Shown here piece after piece: positions 30,173 to 39,419 of a stretch of DNA of 64,000 nucleotides (the stretch's first letter is position 1; every line of letters starts with the position of its first letter). The stretch spans positions 1 to 64,000 of the forward strand of contig JBBQLH010000001.1 of the NCBI GenBank assembly GCA_038327685.1, written 5' to 3'. The notes beneath the pieces are model-generated. The model was given only the letters and a program-made list of their open reading frames with translations, was not told where the DNA came from and searched no databases. Origin of the DNA: DASQFQ01 sp038327685 (lineage in GTDB: Bacteria; Actinomycetota; Thermoleophilia; Solirubrobacterales; Solirubrobacteraceae). The position numbers and the translations under genes are program-made.

Positions 30173-31543
30173 TCACAAAGGCGCTGCGGAGGCGCTGCAC
30201 GGCTCCGCCGGCCTCGGCCGGGCGGGCAGCTCGAGGGTGAACGCAGCCCCCTCGACCGCGATCCGCCCGCCGTGGCCGGCGGCGGTCGACGCGGCGATCG
30301 GCAGGCCGAGGCCCGAGCCGGCGCGGCCCGTCGCGTCGGCGCCGCGCCAGAAGCGCTCGAAGAGGTGCTCGCGGTCGGCCGCGGCGGGGCCACGCCCGGC
30401 GTCGCGGACGGTGATCGCCGCGCGCCCCGCGTCATAGACGAGCGACACGGCCACCGGGGCGCCGGCCGGGCCGTGGACGACGGCGTTCTCGATCAGGTTG
30501 CCGACCGCCCGCCGCAGCGCGTCCGCGTCGCCCTCGGCGAGCGCGGTGTCGACCCGCCCGAGCTCCACCCGCGGCTCCGCCTCGGCGGCCTCCCGCACGA
30601 GCGCATCGAGCCGCACGGGGCTGCGCTCGGGCGGCCCGGAGCGCTCTCGCTCGAGCGTGAGGAGGTCGTCGACGAGGCGGCCGAGCCGCGTCGCGTCGTG
30701 GCGCAGCTCCGCCAGCAGCTCCGGGTCGGCGCCGTGGCGCGCGGCGTACTCGACGTTGCCCAGCAGGCTGGTGACCGGCGTGCGCAGCTCGTGCGAGGCG
30801 TCGGCGAGGAAGCGCCGCTCGCTGTCGCGGGCGCGGTCGAGCGCCGCGAGCATCCCGTTGAGCACCTCGGTGAGCCCGCCGATCTCGTCGTCGGTCGTGG
30901 CCGGTGGCATCCGCCGGCCGGGGTCGGGGACCCGCTCGATCTCCCGGGCGGCCTCCGACAGCCGCCGCAGCGGGCGCAGCCCGCGGCGGGTGAGCAGCGC
31001 GGCGGCGACGCCGGCCAGCAGCGCCGCGCCGAGCGCCGCGATCAGCAGCAGCACGCGCAGGCGGTGCAGCGTGCGCTCGATGTCCGACGTGTCAGAGCCC
31101 ACGAGCACCGCGCCGCCCGCCGCCGCACCGCTCGAATCGGGGAGCGGCGCCGCGTAGAGCCGCAGCGGCCGGCCGCCGAGCTGGAGGTCGTCGAAGCCGG
31201 GATGCCCCGCCAGCGCCCGCGCCACCGCGCGGTCGCGCGGGAGGATGCGCGCGCCGAGCGTGAGCGAGCGGGCCACGATCCGGCGGCGCCCGTCGAGCAC
31301 CTCGACGACGACCTGGCGCCCGCCGCCGGGCGACTCGAGCGCTCCCGGCGCCGTCAGGACCGCCGGTGCGGAGACGCTGAGGCGAGCGACGTCACGCGCG
31401 CGCTGCTCGAGCGCCCGGTCCAGCGACGAGCGCAGCTCCTGCGCCGTGATCGCGCTCGCCGCCAGCCCGAACAGCGCGAGCGCGGCGAGGATCGAGCCGA
31501 GCGAGGCGGCCACGAGCCGGGCGCGGAACGTGCGTGCTCTCAC
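30173..31543 (-). CDS. Sensor histidine kinase
   Basis: From GTG 31543 the product has 456 residues: a first helix (LVAASLGSILAALALFGLAA), an external sensor of about 130 residues, a second helix (VLLLIAALGAALLAGVAAAL), a HAMP linker (RRLSEAAREIERVPDPGRR), HisKA (RFLADASHELRTPVTSLLG), N-box VGNLIENAVVHG, G1 VRDAGRGPAA and G2 GSGLGLPIAAS. It overlaps its response regulator by four bases and ends the five-gene operon that begins at 35186. It probably senses the envelope state linked to the ABC exporter of the same operon. Confidence 0.9.
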   Translation of the reverse strand: MRARTFRARLVAASLGSILAALALFGLAASAITAQELRSSLDRALEQRARDVARLSVSAPAVLTAPGALESPGGGRQVVVEVLDGRRRIVARSLTLGARILPRDRAVARALAGHPGFDDLQLGGRPLRLYAAPLPDSSGAAAGGAVLVGSDTSDIERTLHRLRVLLLIAALGAALLAGVAAALLTRRGLRPLRRLSEAAREIERVPDPGRRMPPATTDDEIGGLTEVLNGMLAALDRARDSERRFLADASHELRTPVTSLLGNVEYAARHGADPELLAELRHDATRLGRLVDDLLTLERERSGPPERSPVRLDALVREAAEAEPRVELGRVDTALAEGDADALRRAVGNLIENAVVHGPAGAPVAVSLVYDAGRAAITVRDAGRGPAAADREHLFERFWRGADATGRAGSGLGLPIAASTAAGHGGRIAVEGAAFTLELPARPRPAEPCSASAAPL

Positions 31544-32205
31544 GAACGCAGCATGAACCCCACGCCGCGCACGGTGTGGATGAGCGGCGGGTCGCCGAGC
31601 TTCCGGCGCAGCCGCCCGACGTAGCGGTCGACCACGTTGGGCACCGCCGCGTCGTCCCACACCTGCTCGAGCGCGCGCTCGCGCGTGAGCACGCTGCGCG
31701 GGTCGCGCAAGAGCAGCTCGAGCAGGGCCGACTCGCGGCCGCTGAGCTCGATCGACCGGCCACCGCGCGTCGCGGTGCGCGTCGAGAGGTCGAGCGAGAG
31801 GTCGGCGAACTGCAGCCGCTCGGTCGCGGGCGCCCCGCGCCGGGTCAGCGCCCGGATGCGCGCGATCAGCTCCTCGGTCGCGAACGGCTTGACCAGGTAG
31901 TCGTCGGCGCCCGCCTGCAGCCCGCGCACGCGGTCGGGCACCGCGTCGCGGGCCGTGAGCATCAGCACCGGCGTGGTCATCCCCTTGGCGCGCAGGCGCC
32001 GGCAGACGGCGAGCCCGTCCATGCCCGGCATCGCGACGTCGAGCACGATCACGTCCGGGAGCGAGCGCTCGGCCTCGGCCAGCGCGGCGCCCCCGTCGGC
32101 GGCCACGGCGACGGAGAAGCCCTCGGCCGTGAGCGTCCGGGCGAGCATCCGCTGGAGCGGCGGATCGTCGTCCACGACGAGGACGCGCTCGCCCCCCGCC
32201 GTCAC
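31540..32205 (-). CDS. OmpR-family response regulator
   Basis: The 221-residue protein has a receiver with DDDP, phospho-Asp in VIVLDVAMPGMDG, VLMLTARD and YLVKPFA, and a winged-helix domain ending THTVRGVGFMLRS-like (IHTVRGVGFML). It is four bases behind the ABC permease. The 11-nt-phased repeats at 35201-35220 upstream of the operon are its likely target, giving positive feedback. Confidence 0.92.
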   Translation of the reverse strand: MTAGGERVLVVDDDPPLQRMLARTLTAEGFSVAVAADGGAALAEAERSLPDVIVLDVAMPGMDGLAVCRRLRAKGMTTPVLMLTARDAVPDRVRGLQAGADDYLVKPFATEELIARIRALTRRGAPATERLQFADLSLDLSTRTATRGGRSIELSGRESALLELLLRDPRSVLTRERALEQVWDDAAVPNVVDRYVGRLRRKLGDPPLIHTVRGVGFMLRS

Positions 32206-32209
32206 AAGA

Positions 32210-33028
32210 TCAGCCGCCGGCGACGTCGCGGCGCAGGAAGACGAGGTAGGCGCCCAGGAGCGAGGGCAGCGCGTAGAGCGAGCAGACCCACGCGGCGCGG
32301 ATGATCGGCGCCCAGTCCGCCGGCTCGCGCAGCAGCCCCTGCCAGGCGTTGAACTGCGTGCTCAGCAGGTACGGCTGCAGCGACTCGAGGCCCGGCAGGA
32401 TCCCGATCAGCTGGATCAGCAGCGAGACCATCAGCGTGCCCGTGATCGCGGCCGCGCTGTTGCGCGTGATCGTCGAGAGCAGCAGCCCGATGCAGGCCAC
32501 CGCGAGGATCGGGATCAGGTACACGAGCAGGCTCGCCGAGACGAGCTCGAGGGCGCGGGTCGCGGGGATCCTGGTGCCGGACAGGCTCGTGAGCGGGTTG
32601 AAGCCGGAGACCGCGCAGCCGGCGACGATCGCGACGATCCCGTTGAGCACGATCGCGGCGATCGCATAGGTGCCCGCCGCGAGCGTCTTGCCGGCGAAGA
32701 TCTGGCCGCGTCCCAGCGAGCGCGTGAGGATCGTCTTGAGCGTGCCGTTGTGGTCCTCGGAGGCGACGATGTCGCCGGCCACCAGTGCGGTGATCAGCGG
32801 GAACATCCAGATCGACCCGAACAGCAGCAGGACGAGCGGGATCGCCAGCCCGCTGGTGTGGATGTAGCGCCCGAACGCGACGTCCTCCGGACCGCCCGGC
32901 TGCGCCGCCACCGCGGTGACGAAGATCAGCGGCACGATGATCGCGGCGCCGAGGCCGAGGTAGGTGCGCTTCTGGAACCGCAGCTTGCGCAGCTCCCAGC
33001 GGTAGACGGTCAGCGCGGTCGGGTTCAT
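32210..33028 (-). CDS. ABC-2 type transporter permease
   Basis: The 272-residue protein has six membrane helices with the usual ABC-2 order, a cytoplasmic N-terminus (LTVYRWELRKLRFQKRTYLG), the conserved segment SEDHNGTLKTILTRSLGRG between helices 2 and 3, and a C-terminal helix pair. It forms a dimer driven by the ATPase encoded just before it. Export of a lipid or peptide is likely; the substrate is not known. Confidence 0.87.
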   Translation of the reverse strand: MNPTALTVYRWELRKLRFQKRTYLGLGAAIIVPLIFVTAVAAQPGGPEDVAFGRYIHTSGLAIPLVLLLFGSIWMFPLITALVAGDIVASEDHNGTLKTILTRSLGRGQIFAGKTLAAGTYAIAAIVLNGIVAIVAGCAVSGFNPLTSLSGTRIPATRALELVSASLLVYLIPILAVACIGLLLSTITRNSAAAITGTLMVSLLIQLIGILPGLESLQPYLLSTQFNAWQGLLREPADWAPIIRAAWVCSLYALPSLLGAYLVFLRRDVAGG

Positions 33029-33978
33029 GCCGCGTCCCGGACGAGCGCCGGCGCAGGCGGGGCGGGGGTCTGCTCCTCGCCCTCGGTGAGCGAGAAGAAC
33101 AGGTCCTCGAGCGTGACCGTCTGCGGCGCCAGCGCGCGGATCTGCGCCCCCGCCTCGATCAGCGCGACGGACAGCTCCGGTACCGCGTCCTCGTCGGCGG
33201 TGAAGTGGATCTCGCCCGCCTCCATGCGCGGCTCGGCGATCCCGCGCTGGGCGCGGCAGACCTCGAGCGCCCGGTCGTCGTCAGTGGTCCGCAGCCGGTA
33301 GGCCGAGGCGGCGGTGCGCTTGAGCTCGGCGATGTGGCCCTCGTAGACGATGCGGCCGGTGCGCACGATCGCGACGCGGTTGCAGAGCTCCTCGACCTCG
33401 GCGAGCAGGTGGCTCGAGAGCACCACGGTCATGCCCTCGCCGGCGAGGCGGCGGATCAGCAGCCGCATGTCGCGCATGCCCGCGGGGTCGAGGCCGGTGG
33501 CGGGCTCGTCGAGCAGCAGCAGCTTGGGGTTGCGCAGCAGCGCGGCGGCGATCCCCAGGCGCTGGCGCATCCCGTGCGAGTAGCCGCCGACCTTGTCCTT
33601 GGCCCGGTCGGTCAGCTCGACGGTCTCGAGCGCGGCGGGGATGCGCTCGGCGGCGTCGCCGCCGTCGAAGGCGGCGAGCATCTCGAGGTTGCGGCGGCCG
33701 CTCAGGTACGGGTAGAAGCGCGGCGCCTCGACGAAGCCGGCCACGCCCTCGAGCGCTGCCACGCCCGCCTGCGGGTCGCGGCCGAACAGCCGCACGGAGC
33801 CCTCCGTCGGGACGATCAGGCCGAGCATCATCCGCAGCGAGGTCGTCTTGCCGGCGCCGTTGGGGCCGAGGTAGCCGTAGACGTCGCCGGCCTGCACCGT
33901 CAGGTCGACGTCGTCGACCGCGACGATCTCGCCGTAGCGCTTGACCAGCCCTCTGATCTCGACCGGGGCCGCGTTCAT
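33025..33978 (-). CDS. ABC transporter ATP-binding protein
   Basis: The 317-residue protein has Walker A GPNGAGKTTS, signature YSHGMRQRLGIAAALL (the usual LSGGQ is S-H-G-M), Walker B LLLLDEPATGLDP and switch His in LSSHLLAEVEEL. About 90 residues follow the ATPase core, as in drug-exporter type ATPases of the DrrA/CcmA group. It overlaps the permease gene and the LolA-like gene by 4 nt or less. Confidence 0.92.
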   Translation of the reverse strand: MNAAPVEIRGLVKRYGEIVAVDDVDLTVQAGDVYGYLGPNGAGKTTSLRMMLGLIVPTEGSVRLFGRDPQAGVAALEGVAGFVEAPRFYPYLSGRRNLEMLAAFDGGDAAERIPAALETVELTDRAKDKVGGYSHGMRQRLGIAAALLRNPKLLLLDEPATGLDPAGMRDMRLLIRRLAGEGMTVVLSSHLLAEVEELCNRVAIVRTGRIVYEGHIAELKRTAASAYRLRTTDDDRALEVCRAQRGIAEPRMEAGEIHFTADEDAVPELSVALIEAGAQIRALAPQTVTLEDLFFSLTEGEEQTPAPPAPALVRDAA

Positions 33979-35186
33979 CAGAGACCCCGGGCCGCAGCCT
34001 GGGCCGCAGCCGGGGGAACCGAGCCCAGCACCGTGTAGGCCACGCCACCGCGCTCGAAGCGGATCATGGTCGCCAGCGCGGTGTCGAGCTCCTCGCCGGT
34101 CGCGCCGTTGATCGAGACCTTCGGGAGCGTCAGGCCGCCGCCGCGGTCGCCGCGCTTGCCGCTCGGCTGCGGCTTGGCCGCGGCCGCTGGCTCCGCCGGC
34201 TGCTGGATCACGACCATGCCGCCGAGGTCCTGCCCGTAAGTGACGACCGCGGCCTTCTTGCCCTTCCAGTCGACGAGGCGGACCTCGTGGCGGGGCAGGC
34301 CGACGAGCGTCGCGGGCGCGGACAGCTTGAACGGGACGGCCTTGGACACCGCGCCGACGCCGGTGACCGCATGGTCGCCGCCGCCGCTCTCGTGCGTGGC
34401 GCCGGCGGGGGCGCTGCTCGGCACGTCGACGTTGACGACCTTCGCGTCCGCCGGCGGCGAGACGGCGAAGTCCGAGGCGGGCGCCTTGCCGTAGCGGATG
34501 TGCTCGGCCTTGAGCTCGAGCACGGGCGCGTTGTTGCCCTGCGCGTAGACGGCGGCGCGCAGCGGCACGCCGTTCGCGGCGTCCCACGCCAGCGCGCCGG
34601 CGCCGAGCAGGCCGCCGTCGTGCTTCGGCGAGATCCGCACGGTGTAGGCGGGCCGGCCGGCGACGCTGCCGGGCGTCGCCCGCGACAGGTCGGCCGTCTT
34701 GGCGAGCTCGTTGAGGCTCGTCTGAACCTCGGCGAGCGTGGGGAGCTTGCCGTCGGCCTTGTCCGCCGGCTGCTCGTCCTGCGGCAGCTTGCCGCGGTAG
34801 ACCGTGTGCGAGCCGGAGTCGTAGACCCACGCGTTGACGCCGTCGGAGACGATCTGCGCGTCGCCGTTGTCGGTCTGCAGCTCGAGGCGCAGCTTCTTGC
34901 CGTCGCCGAGCCACAACCGGCCCTTCGCGCCCTTCAGGAGCGGGCCGCCGCCCTCGAGGCTCGAGGAGTCGATCAGCTTGTTGGTGAACGTGATCCTCGC
35001 GGTGATCCCGTTGACGTCGGGCGCCGCGATGGCGTCGTGGACCGCGCGGGCGAGGGGCTTGGCGGGCGGGACGGGGCCGCCGCCGACGGCGCCGAGGGCG
35101 ATCGCCGTGCCTCCCGCCGCGATCGCGGCGACGGCGACGAGGAGGGCGATGAGACGACCGGTGGGGAGGGTTCGAAGCAAGCTCAT
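33978..35186 (-). CDS. LolA/LppX-like exported protein, first gene of the ABC operon
   Basis: From ATG 35186 the 402-residue protein has a single N-terminal helix (RLIALLVAVAAIAAGGTAIA) and a large outer domain. The part around residues 60-240 reads as a half-barrel lipoprotein-carrier fold: NGITARITFTNKLID, LWLGDGKKLRLELQTDNG, DAQIVSDGVNAWVYDSGSHT. A second half has LPRHEVRLVDWKGKKAAVVT and YGQDLGGMVVIQQ, like DUF4367 domains of sigma-regulated exported proteins. It probably binds a lipid or senses it for the ABC exporter and kinase encoded after it. Confidence 0.75.
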   Translation of the reverse strand: MSLLRTLPTGRLIALLVAVAAIAAGGTAIALGAVGGGPVPPAKPLARAVHDAIAAPDVNGITARITFTNKLIDSSSLEGGGPLLKGAKGRLWLGDGKKLRLELQTDNGDAQIVSDGVNAWVYDSGSHTVYRGKLPQDEQPADKADGKLPTLAEVQTSLNELAKTADLSRATPGSVAGRPAYTVRISPKHDGGLLGAGALAWDAANGVPLRAAVYAQGNNAPVLELKAEHIRYGKAPASDFAVSPPADAKVVNVDVPSSAPAGATHESGGGDHAVTGVGAVSKAVPFKLSAPATLVGLPRHEVRLVDWKGKKAAVVTYGQDLGGMVVIQQPAEPAAAAKPQPSGKRGDRGGGLTLPKVSINGATGEELDTALATMIRFERGGVAYTVLGSVPPAAAQAAARGL

Positions 35187-35193
35187 GACAGGC

Positions 35194-35199
35194 ACCGTA
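35194..35199 (-). promoter_or_regulatory. -10 hexamer of the LolA-ABC-two-component operon
   Basis: TACGGT on the minus strand ends seven bases before ATG 35186. Phased repeats follow directly upstream where a -35 would be. Confidence 0.5.
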
Positions 35200-35200
35200 C

Positions 35201-35220
35201 GAACGAAGCCTGAAAGAAGC
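35201..35220 (-). promoter_or_regulatory. Phased direct repeat, candidate response-regulator site
   Basis: GAACGAAGC (35201-35209) and GAAAGAAGC (35212-35220) are spaced by 11 bp and sit directly upstream of the -10. This fits an OmpR-type activator replacing a -35 element. Confidence 0.55.
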
Positions 35221-35270
35221 TTGACACCGCCTCTCATCTCCCGATCATCTTGGGCTCGCAGGGTGTCGAT

Positions 35271-35903
35271 GTGCGCCAGACCCTCTCCGACCTGCTCACC
35301 CATCACGGCGTGCTCGCCGTCTTCGTCGTGATGGCGGTCGACGCCATCCTGCCGGTCGGCGGTGAGCTGACGATGCTGCTCGCGGGAGCGCTCGCGGCCG
35401 GCGCGCTGACCGGGAGCACCGTGGTCCTGGGGCACGACATCGGCACCGGCCTCGGCCCGTACCTGGTCCTCGCCACGGCCGGCACGCTCGGCTACCTCGC
35501 AGGCTCTCTCCTCGGCTGGCAGATCGGTCGCAGCGGCGGCCGGCCGCTGCTGGAGCGCCACGGGCGCTGGCTCCATCTCGGGCCGAAGCGGATGATCGCC
35601 GCCGAGCGATGGTTCGACCGGCACGGGGCCAAGGCCGTGCTGTTCGGCCGGCTGACCCCGCTCGTTCGTTCGTTCATCTCGATCCCGGCCGGGGTGTTCG
35701 GCTCGCCGATCGTCGCCTACACCGTGCTCAGCGCGATCGGCTCGGCGCTGTGGTGCTTCGGGTTCGCCGGCGCCGGCTGGGCGCTGGGCGATAACTTCGA
35801 CGCGGTGCACCGGGCGTTCCGCTACGCAGACGTCGCCGCCGTCGCCGCCGTCGCCGCCGCCGCGCTCTGGCTGCTCTCGCGTAGCCGCCGCCAAGCGCGA
35901 TGA
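35271..35903 (+). CDS. DedA/SNARE-associated (VTT-domain) membrane protein
   Basis: The product (about 210 residues) has four to five helices with the DedA order: an acidic first loop, a Gly-rich membrane core (GTLGYLAGSLLGWQIGRSGG), then FDRHGAKAVLFGRLTPLVRS with the conserved F/G-R-x-x-P-x-x-R motif and FISIPAGVFG. Such proteins flip or help transport polyprenyl- or phospholipids. Starts at TTG 35250 and GTG 35271 are both possible; the later one gives the usual short N-terminus. It overlaps the glycosyltransferase gene by four bases. Confidence 0.85.
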   Translation: MRQTLSDLLTHHGVLAVFVVMAVDAILPVGGELTMLLAGALAAGALTGSTVVLGHDIGTGLGPYLVLATAGTLGYLAGSLLGWQIGRSGGRPLLERHGRWLHLGPKRMIAAERWFDRHGAKAVLFGRLTPLVRSFISIPAGVFGSPIVAYTVLSAIGSALWCFGFAGAGWALGDNFDAVHRAFRYADVAAVAAVAAAALWLLSRSRRQAR

Positions 35904-37432
35904 CGAAGGTCAGCGTCGTCGTCCCGGTCTTCGAGCCGGGCCCGCTGATCGAGCCGCTGATCGACTCGCTGCTCTCCCAGACCATGCCGGCCGGCGAGCG
36001 GGAGCTCGTGTTCGTCGACGACGGCTCGCGCGACGGGACCGGCGAGCGCCTCGCCGCGCTCGCCCTCGTGCACCCTGACGTCCGCGTGGTGCGCATCCCG
36101 AACTCGGGCTGGCCCGGGCGGCCGCGCAACGTCGGCCTCGACGCGGCCGCGGGCGAGTTCGTGTTCTTCGCCGACCATGACGACTGGCTCGAGTCCGACG
36201 CGCTGGAGCGCCTGTACGCCGCCGCGAAGGAGCACGGCGCCGACATCGTCATCGGCAAGGTGGTCGGGCACGGCGGCCGGCGCACCCCGCAGCTCAGCCG
36301 CGTCGACCGGCACGGCCTCGACGCCGCCGAGGCGCCGCTCGGGCTCCTGACCCCGCACAAGCTGTTCCGCCGCGCCTTGCTGGAGGAGCACGGCATCCGG
36401 TTCCCCGAGGGCGAGCAGCGGCTGGAGGATCACCTGTTCGCGGTGCCCGCGTTCTTCGCGGCCGAGCGCATCAGCGTGCTCGTCTCGCACCCCGTCTACC
36501 ACTGGGTGCTCCGCGACGACGGCCAGAACGCCTCGTACCAGCGCCCACCTCCGGACGCCCGCTTCTCGGGGGTCCGCGAGCTGGTCGCGATGGTCGACGC
36601 CCGCACGGAGCCCGGGCCGGTGCGCGACCGCTATCACCGCCACTGGTATCGCGGCAAGGTGCTCCTGCGGCTCGGCGGACCGCGGAACGACCCGGACTAC
36701 CGCGCGCAGGTCCACGCGGCGGCACGGGCGCTGATCGACGAGTGCTTCCCACCGCACCTGGATGACGCGCTCGCGTTCAACCTGCGGCTGCGGGCGCGGC
36801 TCGCCCGGCGCGACGACCCCTCCGGGCTGGAGCGCCTGGCCGGGTTCGAGTCAGGCCTGCGCGCGCGGGCCCGCGTGGTGGTCGCGCGCCCCGAGGACGG
36901 CGCGCTCATCCTCGAGGTCACCGGGCGGCTGCGGCGCGCGGGGCGGCGCGCGATCGCCGTCGTGCGCGACGGCGAGCGCCTGCTGTGGGAGCCGCCGCCC
37001 GAGCTGAGCGGGACGTTCGAGGAGGACGAGCGCGACGTCACCGACGCGCTCGACGGGCAGGTCGGCATCGTGCTGCGCTCGCAGCAGGACGAAACCGAGT
37101 GGGCGCTCACGGTCACGTCGACCACGCACATGCCGGCCGGGCCCGACCGGGCGCCGGTCTTCCCCCGCCTCAAGGGCAGCGCGCGGATCGACCCGGGGAC
37201 GGCCGCCGGCGGCGGCGCGCTCCCGCCCGGGCACTACGACGTGCGGGCGACGCTCTCGATCGGCGGCTTCGCCGCCGAGACCCTGGCCCGGGCGGGCGAG
37301 GCGCCGCTCACGATCACGGTCACGCCCGACCGCCGGGTCATCCCCTCCGTGCAGGTCGGTGAGGCCCCGCGCCCCCGCTCACGGCTCGCGCGGCTGAGGC
37401 GGCGGATCGCCCGTCTCTCCCGGCGGCGATGA
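35900..37432 (+). CDS. Family 2 glycosyltransferase with C-terminal beta domain
   Basis: The 510-residue protein has a GT-A domain with VSVVVPVFEPG at the N-terminus, LVFVDDGSRDGT, GWPGRPRNVGLDAAAGEFVF and the metal-binding FFADHDDW at about residues 91-98, and a catalytic-base candidate in LEDHLF. Residues from about 310 on form a beta-rich domain like the C-terminal trimerisation or substrate domains of wall-teichoic-acid-type transferases (such as TarS). No membrane helix is present. The pairing with a DedA-like flippase suggests assembly of a lipid-linked or wall glycan. Its 3' end overlaps the convergent kinase gene by 54 bases. Confidence 0.85.
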   Translation: MTKVSVVVPVFEPGPLIEPLIDSLLSQTMPAGERELVFVDDGSRDGTGERLAALALVHPDVRVVRIPNSGWPGRPRNVGLDAAAGEFVFFADHDDWLESDALERLYAAAKEHGADIVIGKVVGHGGRRTPQLSRVDRHGLDAAEAPLGLLTPHKLFRRALLEEHGIRFPEGEQRLEDHLFAVPAFFAAERISVLVSHPVYHWVLRDDGQNASYQRPPPDARFSGVRELVAMVDARTEPGPVRDRYHRHWYRGKVLLRLGGPRNDPDYRAQVHAAARALIDECFPPHLDDALAFNLRLRARLARRDDPSGLERLAGFESGLRARARVVVARPEDGALILEVTGRLRRAGRRAIAVVRDGERLLWEPPPELSGTFEEDERDVTDALDGQVGIVLRSQQDETEWALTVTSTTHMPAGPDRAPVFPRLKGSARIDPGTAAGGGALPPGHYDVRATLSIGGFAAETLARAGEAPLTITVTPDRRVIPSVQVGEAPRPRSRLARLRRRIARLSRRR

Positions 37433-38701
37433 GCCGCGGACGAGCAGTCTCACGATGGGATGCGGCCCCGGCTCGACGACGTCGACGCGGCCACCCTCGG
37501 CGTGGGCGAGCGAGCGCGCGAGCGCGAGGCCGATCCCGTGCCCGCCGTTGGCGCTGCCGCGCCGCGCGAACGCCTCCTCGGGCGCGATGGCGAAGCCGGG
37601 CCCCTCGTCGGCCACCTCGACCGCGAGCCAGCCGGCGGTGTCGCGCAGCGTCGCGGTCACGCGCCCGGCGCCGTGGTGGTGCGCGTTGGTGAGGAGGACG
37701 TCGAGGATCTCGTCGACCACGCGCGGCGCCGCGCGCGCGACCGGGTCGGCGGCGTCGATGCGCACGTGCAGCGGGCGGCCGTCGGCGGCGAGCGGGCCGC
37801 GCCAGCGCCGCTCGGCGGCGTCGAGCAGCGCGCTCAGGTCGGCCGTCGCGGTGCCCGGCTGGGCGTCGCGCGCGACCGTGAGCAGGGTGTCGATCGTGCT
37901 CTGCAGCCGCTCGACCTGAGCCAGTGCCGCATCCAGCTCGGGCGGCGCCTCGGCGCGCAGCGCCAGCGCCTCGAGCTCGAGCCGCAGCGCGGCGAGCGGC
38001 GTGCGGAGCTGGTGCGACGCGTCGGCGCTGAACGCGCGCTCGCGGGTGACGAGATCATCGAGGCGCTGGGCGGTGACGTCGAGCGCCGCGCCGACCTCGT
38101 CGAGCTCGCGCACGCCGGCCCGTGGCGCGCGGGCGCCGAAGTCGCCGTCGCCGAGCCGCCGCGCGGCGCCCGCGAGCCGCTCGAGGGGGCCGGCGAGGCG
38201 CCGGGCGAGCAGGGCGGCCGCCGCCGTCGCGAGGGCGAGGACCGCGAGCGCGAGCCCGGCCAGCGCCAGCCACGCCCGGTGCGCGCGCGAGGCGACCACC
38301 GCGGCGCTGCGCTGCGCGCGCACGACGCCCGTGACGCGCTCGCCGACCACGAGCGGGACGGCGACCTCGAGCCTGCCGTCGGCCGAGCGCGCGGCCGGCC
38401 GCTGCTCGCGCAGGGCCGCTCCGGTCAGGGCGTCGGCCCGCGGCGGCCCGCCACGCCCGCCGACGCGCCGCCCGGTCGTGTCGTAGACGGCCAGCGCCTG
38501 CGGGCCGCTGGGCAGCTCGATCGGATCGCCCGACGCGCTCCCGACGTCGATCTGGCGGGTCGCGGCGACCGTGTCGCGCTGCAGGCGCAGCAGCTCGTCG
38601 TCGCGGTAGCTGCGCTCCAGCGCGAGGGCGAGCGGGATCGCGAACAGCGTCACGGCGAGCGCGGCGACCCCGGCGATGGCGACGACGAGGCGGCGCCTCA
38701 T
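37379..38701 (-). CDS. Sensor histidine kinase
   Basis: The 440-residue protein (ATG 38701) has an N-terminal helix (VAIAGVAALAVTLFAIPLAL), a sensor loop of about 110 residues, a second helix, HAMP (RLAGPLERLAGAARRLGDG), HisKA (AFSADASHQLRTPLAALRLE), N-box LTNAHHHGAG, G1 VADEGPGFAI and G2 GHGIGLALARS. It overlaps its response regulator by four bases. It is similar in layout to the kinase at 18342, and the two response regulators are also close relatives. Confidence 0.9.
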   Translation of the reverse strand: MRRRLVVAIAGVAALAVTLFAIPLALALERSYRDDELLRLQRDTVAATRQIDVGSASGDPIELPSGPQALAVYDTTGRRVGGRGGPPRADALTGAALREQRPAARSADGRLEVAVPLVVGERVTGVVRAQRSAAVVASRAHRAWLALAGLALAVLALATAAAALLARRLAGPLERLAGAARRLGDGDFGARAPRAGVRELDEVGAALDVTAQRLDDLVTRERAFSADASHQLRTPLAALRLELEALALRAEAPPELDAALAQVERLQSTIDTLLTVARDAQPGTATADLSALLDAAERRWRGPLAADGRPLHVRIDAADPVARAAPRVVDEILDVLLTNAHHHGAGRVTATLRDTAGWLAVEVADEGPGFAIAPEEAFARRGSANGGHGIGLALARSLAHAEGGRVDVVEPGPHPIVRLLVRGSSPPGETGDPPPQPREP

Positions 38702-39378
38702 GCCGCGTCCAGCCGGTAGCCGACGCCGCGCAACGTGGTGATCGCCTCGGGCTCGCCGAGCTTGTTGCGCAGCGTGCCGACGTGGGTGTCGAGCGTCTTG
38801 GTGGCGCCGAGCCAGTCCGTGTCCCAGACCTCGCGCATGATCCGCTCGCGCGTGACGGCGCGCCCGGCCTCGGCGACGAGCAGCGCGAGCAGGTCGAACT
38901 CCTTCGGGCGCAGCTCGAGCTCCTGCTCGCCGCGCCACGCGCGGCGCGCGGGGAGGTCGACGGTGAGATCCCCCGCGCGCATGGGCTCCGGCGCGTCGTC
39001 GGGCGCGCTCGCGATCGTGCGGCGCAGGTGCGCGCGCACGCGGGCGAGCAGCTCGGAGAGGCGGAAGGGCTTGACGAGGTAGTCGTCGGCGCCCGCGTCG
39101 AGCCCGGACACGATGTCGAGCTCCTGGTCGCGCGCGGTGAGGATGAGGATCGCGAGGTCGGGACGAGCGGCGCGCAGGCGCCGGCACACCTCGACGCCGT
39201 CGACGTCGGGCAGGCCGAGGTCGAGCACGACGAGGCCGACATCGTCGCTGACCATGGACAGCGCGGGGCGGCCGCGGTCGGTGCGCCGGACGCGGTAGCC
39301 CTGGCTGTCGAGCACCCGTACGAGGCCGGAGGCGATCGCCTCGTCGTCCTCGACGACCAGGATGCCGGGCAGGCTCAC
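38698..39378 (-). CDS. OmpR-family response regulator
   Basis: The 226-residue protein has a receiver (VVEDDEAI, VVLDLGLPDVDG, LILTARD, YLVKPFRL) and a winged helix ending TTLRGVGYRLDAA. GTG 39378 is chosen because a TAGCGT -10 lies seven bases before it; the frame stays open to 39453 but that extra part is not protein-like. The divergent lipoprotein/ABC operon and the phased TTGACC repeats between them point to that operon as its target. Confidence 0.92.
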   Translation of the reverse strand: MSLPGILVVEDDEAIASGLVRVLDSQGYRVRRTDRGRPALSMVSDDVGLVVLDLGLPDVDGVEVCRRLRAARPDLAILILTARDQELDIVSGLDAGADDYLVKPFRLSELLARVRAHLRRTIASAPDDAPEPMRAGDLTVDLPARRAWRGEQELELRPKEFDLLALLVAEAGRAVTRERIMREVWDTDWLGATKTLDTHVGTLRNKLGEPEAITTLRGVGYRLDAA

Positions 39379-39385
39379 AGTCCGG

Positions 39386-39391
39386 ACGCTA
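39386..39391 (-). promoter_or_regulatory. -10 hexamer of the response-regulator gene
   Basis: TAGCGT on the minus strand, seven bases before GTG 39378. Confidence 0.5.
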
Positions 39392-39419
39392 GCGCTCGTA
39401 CGGCGCCGGGCCGCGAGGT

